DNA of 13,856 nucleotides from Minisyncoccota bacterium (GCA_028689175.1 JAQTWS010000006.1:1-13856); one strand, 5' to 3'. Shown: positions 1 through 6,469, numbered from the stretch's first letter. Notes: generated by a model not told the origin, from the letters alone. Numbers and translations are program-made.

Positions 1-10
1 GGTATATTTC

Positions 11-61
11 TCACCTCCAAATATCTAATAGAAATATAACATAGTCCATACTTTTACGCAA
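11..61 (-). promoter_or_regulatory. Promoter pointing out of the left edge, with a perfect SD-like site
   Basis: On the minus strand a -35 TTGCGT (56-61) and a -10 TATATT (33-38) are separated by exactly 17 bases. The predicted start of transcription is near position 26. Downstream, GGAGGTGA (18-11) is a full 8-base Shine-Dalgarno match, but no start codon lies at a suitable distance before the window ends. The promoter should serve a gene or RNA beyond position 1. It could be the missing 23S rRNA or a protein gene; the sequence here cannot decide. Confidence 0.5.
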
Positions 62-67
62 TAAAAT

Positions 68-166
68 TTATAAATAAAAAAATCGGCTAAACGCCAACAT
101 TAATTTTTTCAAGTTTAAACAATGCAAATAATCTCCTTGTTCAGTTGGATATAAAACCAAACACAT
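68..166 (-). CDS. Possible 32-residue small protein or leader peptide
   Basis: A 32-codon frame begins with ATG at 166 and ends with TAA at 68. It is preceded by the purine-rich Shine-Dalgarno-like AGGAAGGTGA at normal spacing, by a promoter (213-240), and is closed by a hairpin with seven U's that overlaps its last codons. It therefore has every part of a self-contained transcription unit of about 130 nt. The peptide begins MCLVLYPTEQ and has two cysteines, with a basic and hydrophobic C-terminal half; it resembles nothing I recognise. The good SD is odd because the 16S gene in this window has no anti-SD. It could instead be a small non-coding RNA, or chance in AT-rich DNA. Confidence 0.3.
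   Translation of the reverse strand: MCLVLYPTEQGDYLHCLNLKKLMLAFSRFFYL
76..97 (-). terminator. Intrinsic terminator after the small unit
   Basis: On the minus strand TTGGC (97-93), loop GTTTA, GCCGA (87-83) forms a 5-bp stem with one G-U pair and is followed by seven T's (82-76). It overlaps the end of the 32-codon frame and lies just before the next promoter. Confidence 0.5.
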
Positions 167-212
167 CGATAATCACCTTCCTTAAATTTTTAATGAACTT
201 ATAAAAGTAAAT

Positions 213-240
213 ATATTAACACAATTAAAAATTTTGTAAA
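213..240 (-). promoter_or_regulatory. Possible promoter for the 32-codon unit
   Basis: Minus-strand TTTACA (235-240) and TAATAT (213-218) with a 16-base spacer. It sits directly after the tRNA-Ala terminator, where a new unit would have to start. In sequence this AT-rich such matches also arise by chance. Confidence 0.35.
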
Positions 241-241
241 G

Positions 242-267
242 AAAAAACACCTTGCGGAGTTTTTTTT
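242..267 (-). terminator. Terminator of the 16S-tRNA-Ile-tRNA-Ala operon
   Basis: Immediately after tRNA-Ala the minus strand reads A8, CTCC, GCAA, GGTG, T6. The GCAA tetraloop is closed by C-G pairs, there is one T-T mismatch, and the A and T runs extend the stem. The plus-strand reading also ends in eight T's, so it may work in both directions. It ends the rRNA operon before any 23S gene. Confidence 0.7.
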
Positions 268-268
268 G

Positions 269-341
269 TGGACCGACAGGGACTCGAACCCTGAACCCTC
301 TCATTGCAAATGAGATGCTCTACCAATTGAGCCATCGGCCC
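269..341 (-). tRNA. tRNA-Ala (anticodon TGC)
   Basis: A full cloverleaf can be drawn: acceptor GGGCCGA with TCGGTCC (one G-U), D stem GCTC/GAGC, anticodon stem TCTCA/TGAGA with loop TTTGCAA, and a T arm with loop TTCGAGT. The TGC anticodon decodes GCN alanine codons. The 3' CCA is not encoded (the discriminator A is followed by CA), so a CCA-adding enzyme is needed. It follows tRNA-Ile by 16 bases, the classical pair of the 16S-23S spacer. Confidence 0.96.
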
Positions 342-357
342 TCATTTGTTGATAATG

Positions 358-431
358 TGGGTATGCCTGGACTCGAACCAGGGACCTCGTCATTATCAGT
401 GACGCGCTCTAACCAGCTGAGCTACACACCC
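358..431 (-). tRNA. tRNA-Ile (anticodon GAT)
   Basis: Cloverleaf with acceptor GGGTGTG/CATACCC, D arm GCTC/GAGC, anticodon stem CGTCA/TGACG with loop CTGATAA (anticodon GAT) and T stem CCTGG/CCAGG around TTCGAGT. No CCA is encoded. The first ten bases of the tRNA also encode the last codons and the TAG stop of the methyltransferase gene upstream, so RNase P cleavage at the tRNA 5' end would remove the stop codon from the message. Confidence 0.96.
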
Positions 432-1015
432 GTCTTTTTTAAAACAAACATTTTTCTTTTTACTGGATTAAAGAAATATTTTTTATCTTTTGAATAAATT
501 AATTTTAATCCCAACTTTTTAAAAATATTATTCCATTCTTGTTCATTATAAAACTTTGCAGGAATACTGTTCTTTAAAAAAAATAAATCGTATAATCTTC
601 CGTGAAAATAGCAATAAATCTTCCCCAAAAACCCCTCGTTTAAATCTTCATAAACAATAATGTGCTTTTTTGTTATTCTTCTTGCCTGTTTTAAAATACT
701 TTCCAAATCTCCTGTGTGATGAAGCACGTAACTTATTAAAACCACGTCAAATTCATTATCCGAAATAAAAGACAAATCTTCGCCATCGTATATTTTCAAA
801 GAAACATCAACCACTCTCATGTCAACTATATCTACCCCTTCTACTTTTGTTTTAAACGTTTTTTCTATTTGTTTTGCTATAATTCCTGATCCGCACCCTA
901 AATCTAACACTTTGTCTCCTAAAGATATGTATTTTTTAAAATCATTACACATCTTTTTTGCCTCATGCCTATAAAACGATTTAAATAACCTGTATTGCAA
1001 ATGGCCTTTTTTCAT
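422..1015 (-). CDS. Class I SAM-dependent methyltransferase inside the rRNA operon
   Basis: 197 residues with a Rossmann-type methyltransferase core. The SAM-binding motif I VLDLGCGSG lies at residues 36-44, an acidic residue for the ribose (VDIVD) near 61-65, and a motif IV-like strand EFDVVLISYVLHH at 88-100, as in the Methyltransf_11 group. Residues 130-197 are less conserved, rich in aromatic and basic residues, and may set the substrate. The substrate cannot be read from the sequence: rRNA, small molecule or lipid are all possible. The gene lies between 16S rRNA and tRNA-Ile. Its ATG is 11 bases after the 3' arm of the 16S processing stem, and its TAG stop is inside tRNA-Ile. No promoter or clear SD is seen, so it is probably read from the rRNA transcript and released by RNase III and RNase P. 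That would tie its expression to ribosome synthesis. Confidence 0.85.
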   Translation of the reverse strand: MKKGHLQYRLFKSFYRHEAKKMCNDFKKYISLGDKVLDLGCGSGIIAKQIEKTFKTKVEGVDIVDMRVVDVSLKIYDGEDLSFISDNEFDVVLISYVLHHTGDLESILKQARRITKKHIIVYEDLNEGFLGKIYCYFHGRLYDLFFLKNSIPAKFYNEQEWNNIFKKLGLKLIYSKDKKYFFNPVKRKMFVLKKTGV

Positions 1016-1025
1016 AATTTTCCAA

Positions 1026-1041
1026 AGTTGTTCCGCTTATT
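1026..1041 (-). repeat. 16S processing stem, 3' arm
   Basis: This 16-base segment is the perfect reverse complement of 2659-2674 on the other side of the 16S gene. In the transcript the two arms would close a stem around the whole 16S rRNA, the usual substrate of RNase III. The arm lies about 90 bases beyond the mature 3' end and 11 bases before the methyltransferase start codon. Confidence 0.85.
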
Positions 1042-1079
1042 AAAACGATCTTCCTTTTAGGTGCAAAGATCAACACCTT

Positions 1080-1114
1080 AAAATTAATTCAGAGATCTCT
1101 CGAAAATTAATTTT
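1080..1114. repeat. Long AT-rich hairpin in the 16S 3' trailer
   Basis: Arms 1080-1089 (AAAATTAATT) and 1105-1114 (AATTAATTTT) are perfect inverted repeats of 10 bp. The centre holds a second palindrome, AGAGATCTCT (1091-1100). It lies about 17 bases past the expected 16S 3' end. No U-tract fits a terminator, so a role in 3' maturation is more likely than termination. Confidence 0.6.
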
Positions 1115-1130
1115 AGTCAACCATTTAATT

Positions 1131-2658
<1,528 letters not shown>

Positions 2659-2674
2659 AATAAGCGGAACAACT
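2659..2674 (-). repeat. 16S processing stem, 5' arm
   Basis: Perfect 16-base complement of 1026-1041. It ends right at the expected 5' end of mature 16S rRNA, so together with the trailer arm it should loop out the whole 16S gene for RNase III-type processing. Confidence 0.85.
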
Positions 2675-2693
2675 CTAAAAAATTACGTTGTTC
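2667..2693 (-). promoter_or_regulatory. Alternative leader hairpin competing with the processing stem
   Basis: In the leader GAACAAC (2693-2687) can pair with GTTGTTC (2673-2667), a 7-bp hairpin with a 13-base loop. The second arm is part of the 16S processing stem. The same GAACAAC recurs in the trailer. The leader hairpin would form first during transcription and then be displaced by the longer 16-bp trailer pairing. Confidence 0.5.
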
Positions 2694-2738
2694 GTTTAAT
2701 TTGTGTGAATCTATAAATTATCAAAGTGCACATCACTA

Positions 2739-2767
2739 TATTTACCTCAAATCATTCTATTTGTCAA
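2739..2767 (-). promoter_or_regulatory. Probable 16S rRNA promoter
   Basis: A consensus -35 TTGACA (2762-2767) lies 7 bases after tRNA-Thr, with a 17-base spacer to TAAATA (2739-2744). The -10 match is weak; TATAGT nearby has too long a spacer. The position between tRNA-Thr and the 16S leader suits an rRNA promoter, though read-through from the rpsB operon is also possible. Confidence 0.45.
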
Positions 2768-2774
2768 ATCCTTG

Positions 2775-2846
2775 AGCCGGCAGACGGACTCGAACCCCCA
2801 ACCTACTGTTTACAAAACAGTTGCTCTACCATTGAGCTATGCCGGC
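2775..2846 (-). tRNA. tRNA-Thr (anticodon TGT)
   Basis: Acceptor GCCGGCA pairs perfectly with TGCCGGC, the D stem is GCTC/GAGC, and anticodon stem ACTGT/ACAGT holds loop TTTGTAA with anticodon TGT. The T stem GGGGG/CCGTC is weak, with one G-G mismatch and one G-U pair. No CCA is encoded. The gene starts 5 bases after the stop codon of the preceding protein gene, so it is probably cut out of the 3' end of the rpsB-tsf message. Confidence 0.93.
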
Positions 2847-2851
2847 TTATT

Positions 2852-3205
2852 TTATTTTTTTTTAAGCTTACTTCGAATATCATTCAATCCAAAGTCTATA
2901 TCCTCCTTCGTCTTTTTTGATCTTTCCTTTAACTTTAAATTTAAATCAAAAATTTTATTGTCTAATCTTAAAATAAAAATTCTTATTTTGGAAAGTATCT
3001 TTTGTGCAAAAAGCTGAATTCCAAAATATCTTTTTTTTAAAATATCTCTCGCCTCTCTTCCTAATTTTTCCTTAAATTTTGCTCCAGAAATAAAATTTGG
3101 ATTATTAGGAAGTTCTACAATAACTGGTATTTTACGGACAACCACAACAATCATTCCTAAAAAACTAAAAATCATTATAGCTAATGCTATGATTTCATAA
3201 CTCAT
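2852..3205 (-). CDS. Unknown membrane-anchored coiled-coil protein after tsf
   Basis: 117 residues of unrecognised family. Residues 4-24 (EIIALAIMIFSFLGMIVVVV) form one hydrophobic membrane segment. The rest is very basic, likely helical and probably coiled coil from about 60 to 115, with a lysine-rich end. With few charges before the segment and a basic tail, the bulk would face the cytoplasm. The start overlaps tsf by 11 bases (ATATGAGTTATGA), which suggests translational coupling. It is the last protein gene before tRNA-Thr. A cytoplasmic basic tail next to translation genes could touch ribosomes or nucleic acid, but this is a guess. Confidence 0.75.
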   Translation of the reverse strand: MSYEIIALAIMIFSFLGMIVVVVRKIPVIVELPNNPNFISGAKFKEKLGREARDILKKRYFGIQLFAQKILSKIRIFILRLDNKIFDLNLKLKERSKKTKEDIDFGLNDIRSKLKKK

Positions 3206-3779
3206 ATCTTACAAATCCCTTAACTTTTATATTCTCTCCTAATTTAGCAATATAATCGTTAATTAAATCTTGAACTGTCATAGAGTTATCTTTTACCCAT
3301 GGTTGAGATAAAAGACAAACCTCTTTCTTAAATTTATCTAACTTTCCCTTAATAATATTTTCCTTAATATCGTCAGGTTTATTGTCATTTACTAATTGCT
3401 CTCTATAAATTTCAATCTCTTTCTCTATAGCCCCTCCTTCTATATCTTCTTCACTCACATATATTGGCGACATTGATGCAATTTGAAGCAATAACTCATG
3501 AATCAATTCTTTAAAAAGATCTCCTCTTGCAACAAAATCTGTTTCACACAACACCTTAATAAGTACACCTACCTGCCCTCCAGCATGAATATATGCATCA
3601 ATTAATCCAGCATTAACTTCTCTTTCACTTTTTTTAGCCGCAACAGATTCACCCTTCTTTTTTAATATTTCTTTTGCTTTTTCGATATCTCCATTAGACT
3701 CTTCTAAAGCTTTTTTACACTCTGCAAGAGAAATATCTGTCTCCTCTCTTAATTGTTTTATTAACTCTATTGAAACCAT
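3195..3779 (-). CDS. tsf: Elongation factor Ts, compact form
   Basis: 194 residues. EF-Ts is the nucleotide exchange factor that releases GDP from EF-Tu. The N-terminal UBA-like domain (residues 1-50) has the typical IKQLREETDISLAECKKAL. The EF-Tu-contacting motif CETDFVAR is at 78-85. E. coli EF-Ts has about 283 residues with a duplicated core; this one has a single core, like the short Thermus and mitochondrial-type forms. The C-terminal GFVRYEL closes the core. Start ATG at 3779 lies 2 bases after the rpsB stop with no SD, so reinitiation after rpsB is likely. The stop is TGA, which shows TGA is not reassigned. Confidence 0.95.
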   Translation of the reverse strand: MVSIELIKQLREETDISLAECKKALEESNGDIEKAKEILKKKGESVAAKKSEREVNAGLIDAYIHAGGQVGVLIKVLCETDFVARGDLFKELIHELLLQIASMSPIYVSEEDIEGGAIEKEIEIYREQLVNDNKPDDIKENIIKGKLDKFKKEVCLLSQPWVKDNSMTVQDLINDYIAKLGENIKVKGFVRYEL

Positions 3780-3781
3780 AT

Positions 3782-4477
3782 TTATTGCATTGAAATAGTA
3801 ACTTTGTCTAATATATATTTAACAGATGATAATGCATCGTCATTAGCTGGGACCATATAATTAACTTTTGTTGGATCAACATTAGTATCTGTTATAGCGA
3901 TAATTGTTTTTTTAATATCTATCGCTTCCTTTAAAGCCAACTTATCCTTTTCTAAATCAACGATAAATATAACATCTGGAATTTTTTCCATTTTTTTTAC
4001 TCCTCCAAACTTTAATTTAAGTCTTTCTAGATTTTTGCTAATTTGAAGCCTTTCTTTTTTAACATATTTTTCAGCAAAATCAGGTTGGGCTACTTTAGCT
4101 TCAAGCTCGTTAAAATACTTTAATCTCTTTTTAATTTCTGAAAAGTTTGTCAAAAGACCACCAATCCATCTTTCTACAACATAAAAAGAATCTGTTTTTT
4201 CTGCAGCCTCTTTTACAATATTTCTTAATGAAGGATTAGTGCTTACAAATAAAAAAGTCTTTTCTTCCTTTTTAGCCTCTTTAACAAAGTTTAAGGCTTC
4301 TTCTAATTTTTGTACAGTAATTTCTAAATTTATCAGTTCTATTCCATCCTTTATCTTTGAAACATAAGGTTTCATTTTTGGATGAAGTTTTGATACTTGA
4401 TGTCCGAAGCCAAGTCCTGCCTGAATCATCTCCTCTATTACCATGTTGTTTGTAGTTTTTTCTTCAGTTTTTTCCAT
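3782..4477 (-). CDS. rpsB: 30S ribosomal protein S2
   Basis: 231 residues, normal length for uS2, a late-assembling protein at the head-body junction of the small subunit. Hallmarks are GFGHQVSKLHPKM (residues 23-35), the loop ERWIGGLLTNF (102-112) and PDVIFIVDLEKDKLALKEA near 167-185. First gene of rpsB-tsf-unknown-tRNA-Thr. A good promoter lies upstream and gives a leader of about 18 bases with no SD. The N-terminal extension MEKTEEKTTNN is longer than usual; M12 (MVIEEMIQAG) would match E. coli better and could be an alternative start. Confidence 0.96.
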   Translation of the reverse strand: MEKTEEKTTNNMVIEEMIQAGLGFGHQVSKLHPKMKPYVSKIKDGIELINLEITVQKLEEALNFVKEAKKEEKTFLFVSTNPSLRNIVKEAAEKTDSFYVVERWIGGLLTNFSEIKKRLKYFNELEAKVAQPDFAEKYVKKERLQISKNLERLKLKFGGVKKMEKIPDVIFIVDLEKDKLALKEAIDIKKTIIAITDTNVDPTKVNYMVPANDDALSSVKYILDKVTISMQ

Positions 4478-4501
4478 AATTAATAATTAATCAATAATCA
4501 C

Positions 4502-4530
4502 TATATAACATATTAAAAAATATAAAACAA
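4502..4530 (-). promoter_or_regulatory. Promoter of rpsB-tsf
   Basis: Minus-strand TTGTTT (4525-4530), 17-base spacer, TATATA (4502-4507). Transcription should begin near 4495, giving a short AT-rich leader before the ATG at 4477. Confidence 0.6.
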
Positions 4531-4584
4531 GAGTATTCTCTGTCTCTATGATTAATATAATACATCTTTTATTTTTTTTCAAGA

Positions 4585-4620
4585 GAAGGAGTTAATTTAG
4601 CATGACGCCAAAACTCCTTC
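4585..4620. repeat. 9-bp inverted repeat at the end of the 95-codon gene
   Basis: GAAGGAGTT (4585-4593) and AACTCCTTC (4612-4620) are perfect inverted repeats with an 18-base loop that includes the stop codon. Neither strand has a U-tract directly after the stem, so it is not a standard terminator. It may stabilise the 3' end of the message. Confidence 0.5.
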
Positions 4621-4872
4621 CAAATGCTCAACTTTAAATACTCTTCCCAAGCTGCAACGATCATCGCTACAAAAGAATAAATCCCCATTCTTTTCTCTAA
4701 AAGTTCCTTGTAGCTCCTTAAAATAGCCTCCATAAACTTCCCAAACAGAATGCCTGTTTTTAATCAATAATTGGACAATATCTTTTTTTGTTAAATTTTT
4801 TTCCAATGTCTCATCATCAATCTCAAGTCCCCATTTATATCCGTCGCTAAAGAAGCGTACATTGAGCCTCAT
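4597..4872 (-). CDS. Small protein of unknown function
   Basis: 91 residues from ATG 4872 (95 from ATG 4884). It looks like a cytosolic alpha/beta protein: amphipathic N-terminal strand RLNVRFFSDGYKWGLEI, a helix (KKDIVQLLIKN) near the middle, then strands and two cysteines (CSDDRCS) before a C-terminal helix. I do not recognise the family. The later start is chosen because a strong promoter has its -10 at 4888-4893, which puts the transcription start near 4881, after the first ATG. If transcription began at 4884 instead, the message would be leaderless with the longer protein. No SD precedes either start. A hairpin spans the stop codon. Confidence 0.65.
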   Translation of the reverse strand: MRLNVRFFSDGYKWGLEIDDETLEKNLTKKDIVQLLIKNRHSVWEVYGGYFKELQGTFREKNGDLFFCSDDRCSLGRVFKVEHLEGVLASC

Positions 4873-4887
4873 GTAAAATCCCATGAT

Positions 4888-4916
4888 ATAATAGCCTATA
4901 TCAAAATTTATGTCAA
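4888..4916 (-). promoter_or_regulatory. Strong promoter of the 91-95 residue gene
   Basis: Minus-strand TTGACA (4911-4916), 17-base spacer, TATTAT (4888-4893). The best -35 and a near-consensus -10 make this one of the clearest promoters in the window. The spacer contains a second ATTTTGA-like copy of the -35 flank, a short direct repeat. Confidence 0.75.
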
Positions 4917-4931
4917 AATTTTCACTTTAAT

Positions 4932-4972
4932 AAAAAAAGGGGGGGTATTTTAACGTCCATTTTATCCCCCGG
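4932..4972 (-). terminator. Terminator after the 67-72 residue gene
   Basis: Minus strand: CCGGGGG (4972-4966), an AT-rich loop of about 20 bases, then seven C's (4945-4939) followed by seven T's (4938-4932). Seven G's in a row on the plus strand is unusual in such AT-rich DNA. It lies about 50 bases after the stop codon at 5025. Confidence 0.65.
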
Positions 4973-5024
4973 ACATAATATAAATAAGTTACAATTACCT
5001 GTTTAAAAAGATAAATCTTCAACC

Positions 5025-5231
5025 CTACTCTTTTTTAAATGCCTCTTCTACTATTTCTGATAGAAGAAACTTTACAAATTCTAATAACTCATCCCTGGAA
5101 ATATCCGTCCTCTTTGACAGATTTCCGAAACGTCTCCGAATACTTGAGTTATCAAGTTTTCGAACACCTTGTTCTCTAAATGCATCCTTTAAGATCGCAT
5201 ATGCGATCTCTCCTTTCCGTTTTTCATTCAT
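5025..5231 (-). CDS. Small charged helical protein of unknown function
   Basis: 68 residues from ATG 5231; an in-frame GTG at 5243 would add four. The protein begins MNEKRKGEIAYAILKDAF, is highly charged and predicted all-helical, with a basic centre (SSIRRRFGNLSKRTD) and an acidic-hydrophobic end. It has no membrane segment and no motif I can name; the size and basic centre would suit a small nucleic-acid-binding or regulatory protein, but nothing proves it. The ATG has GGAG at a 6-base distance, one of the few SD-like sites in the window. It has its own promoter and terminator, so it is a single-gene unit, expressed divergently from the small RNA upstream. Confidence 0.65.
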   Translation of the reverse strand: MNEKRKGEIAYAILKDAFREQGVRKLDNSSIRRRFGNLSKRTDISRDELLEFVKFLLSEIVEEAFKKE

Positions 5232-5287
5232 GTTTTTCTCCACTCATGAAACCTCATAACAAGATCCGTACTTTAGATAACTTTTTT

Positions 5288-5315
5288 AGTATAATATATT
5301 AAAACAATATGTCAA
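5288..5315 (-). promoter_or_regulatory. Promoter of the 68-residue gene
   Basis: Minus-strand TTGACA (5310-5315), 16-base spacer, TATACT (5288-5293). The leader is about 50 bases. Its -35 is 9 bases from the -35 of the divergent plus-strand promoter, so TGTCAA-N9-TTGACA forms a perfect dyad where the two polymerases would compete. Confidence 0.75.
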
Positions 5316-5324
5316 TAATAAAAT

Positions 5325-5353
5325 TTGACAAAACATAAGATATAGGATATAAG
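5325..5353 (+). promoter_or_regulatory. Promoter of the predicted small RNA
   Basis: Plus-strand TTGACA (5325-5330), 17-base spacer, TATAAG (5348-5353). Transcription should start near 5360, directly before a stable hairpin. No protein frame follows before the terminator. Confidence 0.75.
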
Positions 5354-5359
5354 CAAAGT

Positions 5360-5450
5360 GCCATTTAGTTTCCTATGACTAAATGGTGAGTGAAAGGATT
5401 GGTTTTTCTTTTTTCAGACAAAACGCCATCTATGGCGTTTTTGTCTTTTT
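5360..5450 (+). ncRNA. Predicted ~90-nt structured RNA upstream of rpmE
   Basis: The unit has a clear promoter and a clear terminator with no coding frame between. A perfect 8-bp hairpin (CCATTTAG 5361-5368, CTAAATGG 5379-5386) has the loop TTTCCTATGA. UCCU in that loop can pair with AGGA (5395-5398) to form a 4-bp pseudoknot, as in small riboswitches. A U-rich single strand (5403-5414) then leads to the terminator. It is either a free-standing small RNA or an attenuated leader of rpmE-prfA, which also has a promoter of its own closer by. I do not recognise it as a known RNA class, and it does not resemble SRP RNA, 6S RNA or an L31 leader that I know. Confidence 0.55.
5416..5450 (+). terminator. 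Strong intrinsic terminator of the small RNA
   Basis: AGACAAAACGCCA (5416-5428), loop TCTA, then TGGCG TTTTT GTCT: 12 to 13 base pairs with one bulged T, ending in five T's (5446-5450). This is the most stable terminator in the window and stands 65 bases before rpmE. Confidence 0.85.
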
Positions 5451-5474
5451 AGGACTTGATTTTAAAAAAGAATT

Positions 5475-5504
5475 TTGTTAGTGTATTTAATATAATCATA
5501 TATA
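5475..5504 (+). promoter_or_regulatory. Promoter of rpmE-prfA
   Basis: TTGTTA (5475-5480), 18-base spacer, TATATA (5499-5504). This would start transcription about 4 bases before the rpmE ATG. A perfect TATAAT (5491-5496) is also present but has no good -35. Either way the leader is very short and has no SD. Confidence 0.5.
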
Positions 5505-5514
5505 AATAAAAGTT

Positions 5515-5742
5515 ATGAATAAAAAGATCCAACCAAAATATTTCAAAGATGCAAAGATTAAATGTGCTTGTGGCACAGTTTTTGAAATTGGTTCAACAAA
5601 AGAATTAATGGAAGTTGAAATTTGTTCTAGCTGCCATCCATATTACACAGGACAAGAAAGAAGAACTGGTGAAATGGGTAGAGTTCAGAAATTCAAACAA
5701 AGACTTGCTAAAAAAGCAGAATTTAAAAAAGATGGAAAATAA
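5515..5742 (+). CDS. rpmE: 50S ribosomal protein L31
   Basis: 75 residues. bL31 bridges the central protuberance of the large subunit and the head of the small one. The zinc-binding set C17, C19, C37 and C40 (CAC and CSSC) marks the zinc-containing form. The signature ICSSCHPYYTGQ is followed by a lysine-rich tail that binds rRNA. There is no SD; the ATG follows AATAAAAGTT. The last 11 bases overlap the start of prfA, so the two are cotranscribed and probably coupled, an arrangement common in bacteria. A terminated small RNA lies just upstream and may regulate the pair. Confidence 0.95.
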   Translation: MNKKIQPKYFKDAKIKCACGTVFEIGSTKELMEVEICSSCHPYYTGQERRTGEMGRVQKFKQRLAKKAEFKKDGK

Positions 5743-6469
5743 TCCAAAAGCAATTATTTTTGAGATAAGAGCCGGCGTCGGAGGAGATGAAGCGGCTCTT
5801 TTTGCAAGCGACCTATTTAGAATGTATTCAAGATATGCCCAAAATAAAAATTGGAGTGTTTTTTTGTTGTCAGAAAATAAAAGCGATGCAGGAGGACTTA
5901 AAGAGGTAATTTTTGAAATCAAGGGAGATGATGCTTATGAAGATTTAAAGCATGAGGCAGGAGTTCACAGGGTACAAAGAATACCTAAAACTGAAAAGTC
6001 AGGAAGAGTTCATACTTCTACTGCAACTGTAGCAGTGTTACCTAAGTTAGAAAAAGCTCAGATTAATTTAAACCCTAATGATATTTCAATGGAAACAACA
6101 AAAGCTTCTGGTCCAGGAGGACAATATGTTAACAAAAGAATGACAGCTGTTAGAATGGTCTATTTACCTACTGGATTAACCGTTTTCTGTCAAACAGAAA
6201 GAAGTCTTGAACAAAATAAAGAACAAGCATTAGCATTGCTCGCTGCTAAAATTAGAGAAGAAGAAAGAAAAAAAAGTATATCGGAAATAGAAGGAAAAAG
6301 AAGAGAGCAAATTGGAAGCGCTGATAGAGGAGAAAAAATAAGAACATATAATTTTCCTCAAGATAGGATAACGGATCATAGAATTAACAAAAAATGGCAC
6401 GATATCGAATCATTCCTTGAAGGAAAGATAGATAAAATGATAAAGCAACTAAAACAAGGATTAAATTAA
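5732..6469 (+). CDS. prfA: Peptide chain release factor 1 lacking domain 1
   Basis: 245 residues from ATG 5732, against about 360 for E. coli RF1. RF1 reads UAA and UAG and triggers peptide release. Present are the RAGVGGDEAALFA block (13-25), the codon-reading PxT motif as PKT (85-87), HTSTATVAV, the catalytic GGQ as SGPGGQYVN (126-134), and RTYNFPQDRITDHR near the end. PKT says RF1, not RF2 (SPF). About 100 N-terminal residues, the helical domain that reaches L11 and the GTPase centre, are missing. The upstream frame is occupied by intact rpmE, so there is no decayed remnant. An earlier in-frame ATG at 5615 would add only out-of-frame rpmE sequence and is rejected. No prmC follows. Confidence 0.93.
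   Translation: MENNPKAIIFEIRAGVGGDEAALFASDLFRMYSRYAQNKNWSVFLLSENKSDAGGLKEVIFEIKGDDAYEDLKHEAGVHRVQRIPKTEKSGRVHTSTATVAVLPKLEKAQINLNPNDISMETTKASGPGGQYVNKRMTAVRMVYLPTGLTVFCQTERSLEQNKEQALALLAAKIREEERKKSISEIEGKRREQIGSADRGEKIRTYNFPQDRITDHRINKKWHDIESFLEGKIDKMIKQLKQGLN

Noticed and set aside
252..497. Open reading frame on the plus strand over the two tRNA genes
   Set aside because: It is antisense to tRNA-Ala and tRNA-Ile, which fold as complete cloverleafs; the frame is a by-product.
1062..1075. CACCT in the 16S trailer as a displaced anti-SD
   Set aside because: It lies about 70 bases beyond GGATCA, far outside the usual tail, and pairs with the adjacent AGGTG.
5615..5731. Longer prfA start at the ATG at 5615
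   Set aside because: The extra 39 residues are rpmE read in another frame and do not resemble RF1 domain 1; ATG 5732 directly precedes the conserved RF1 block.
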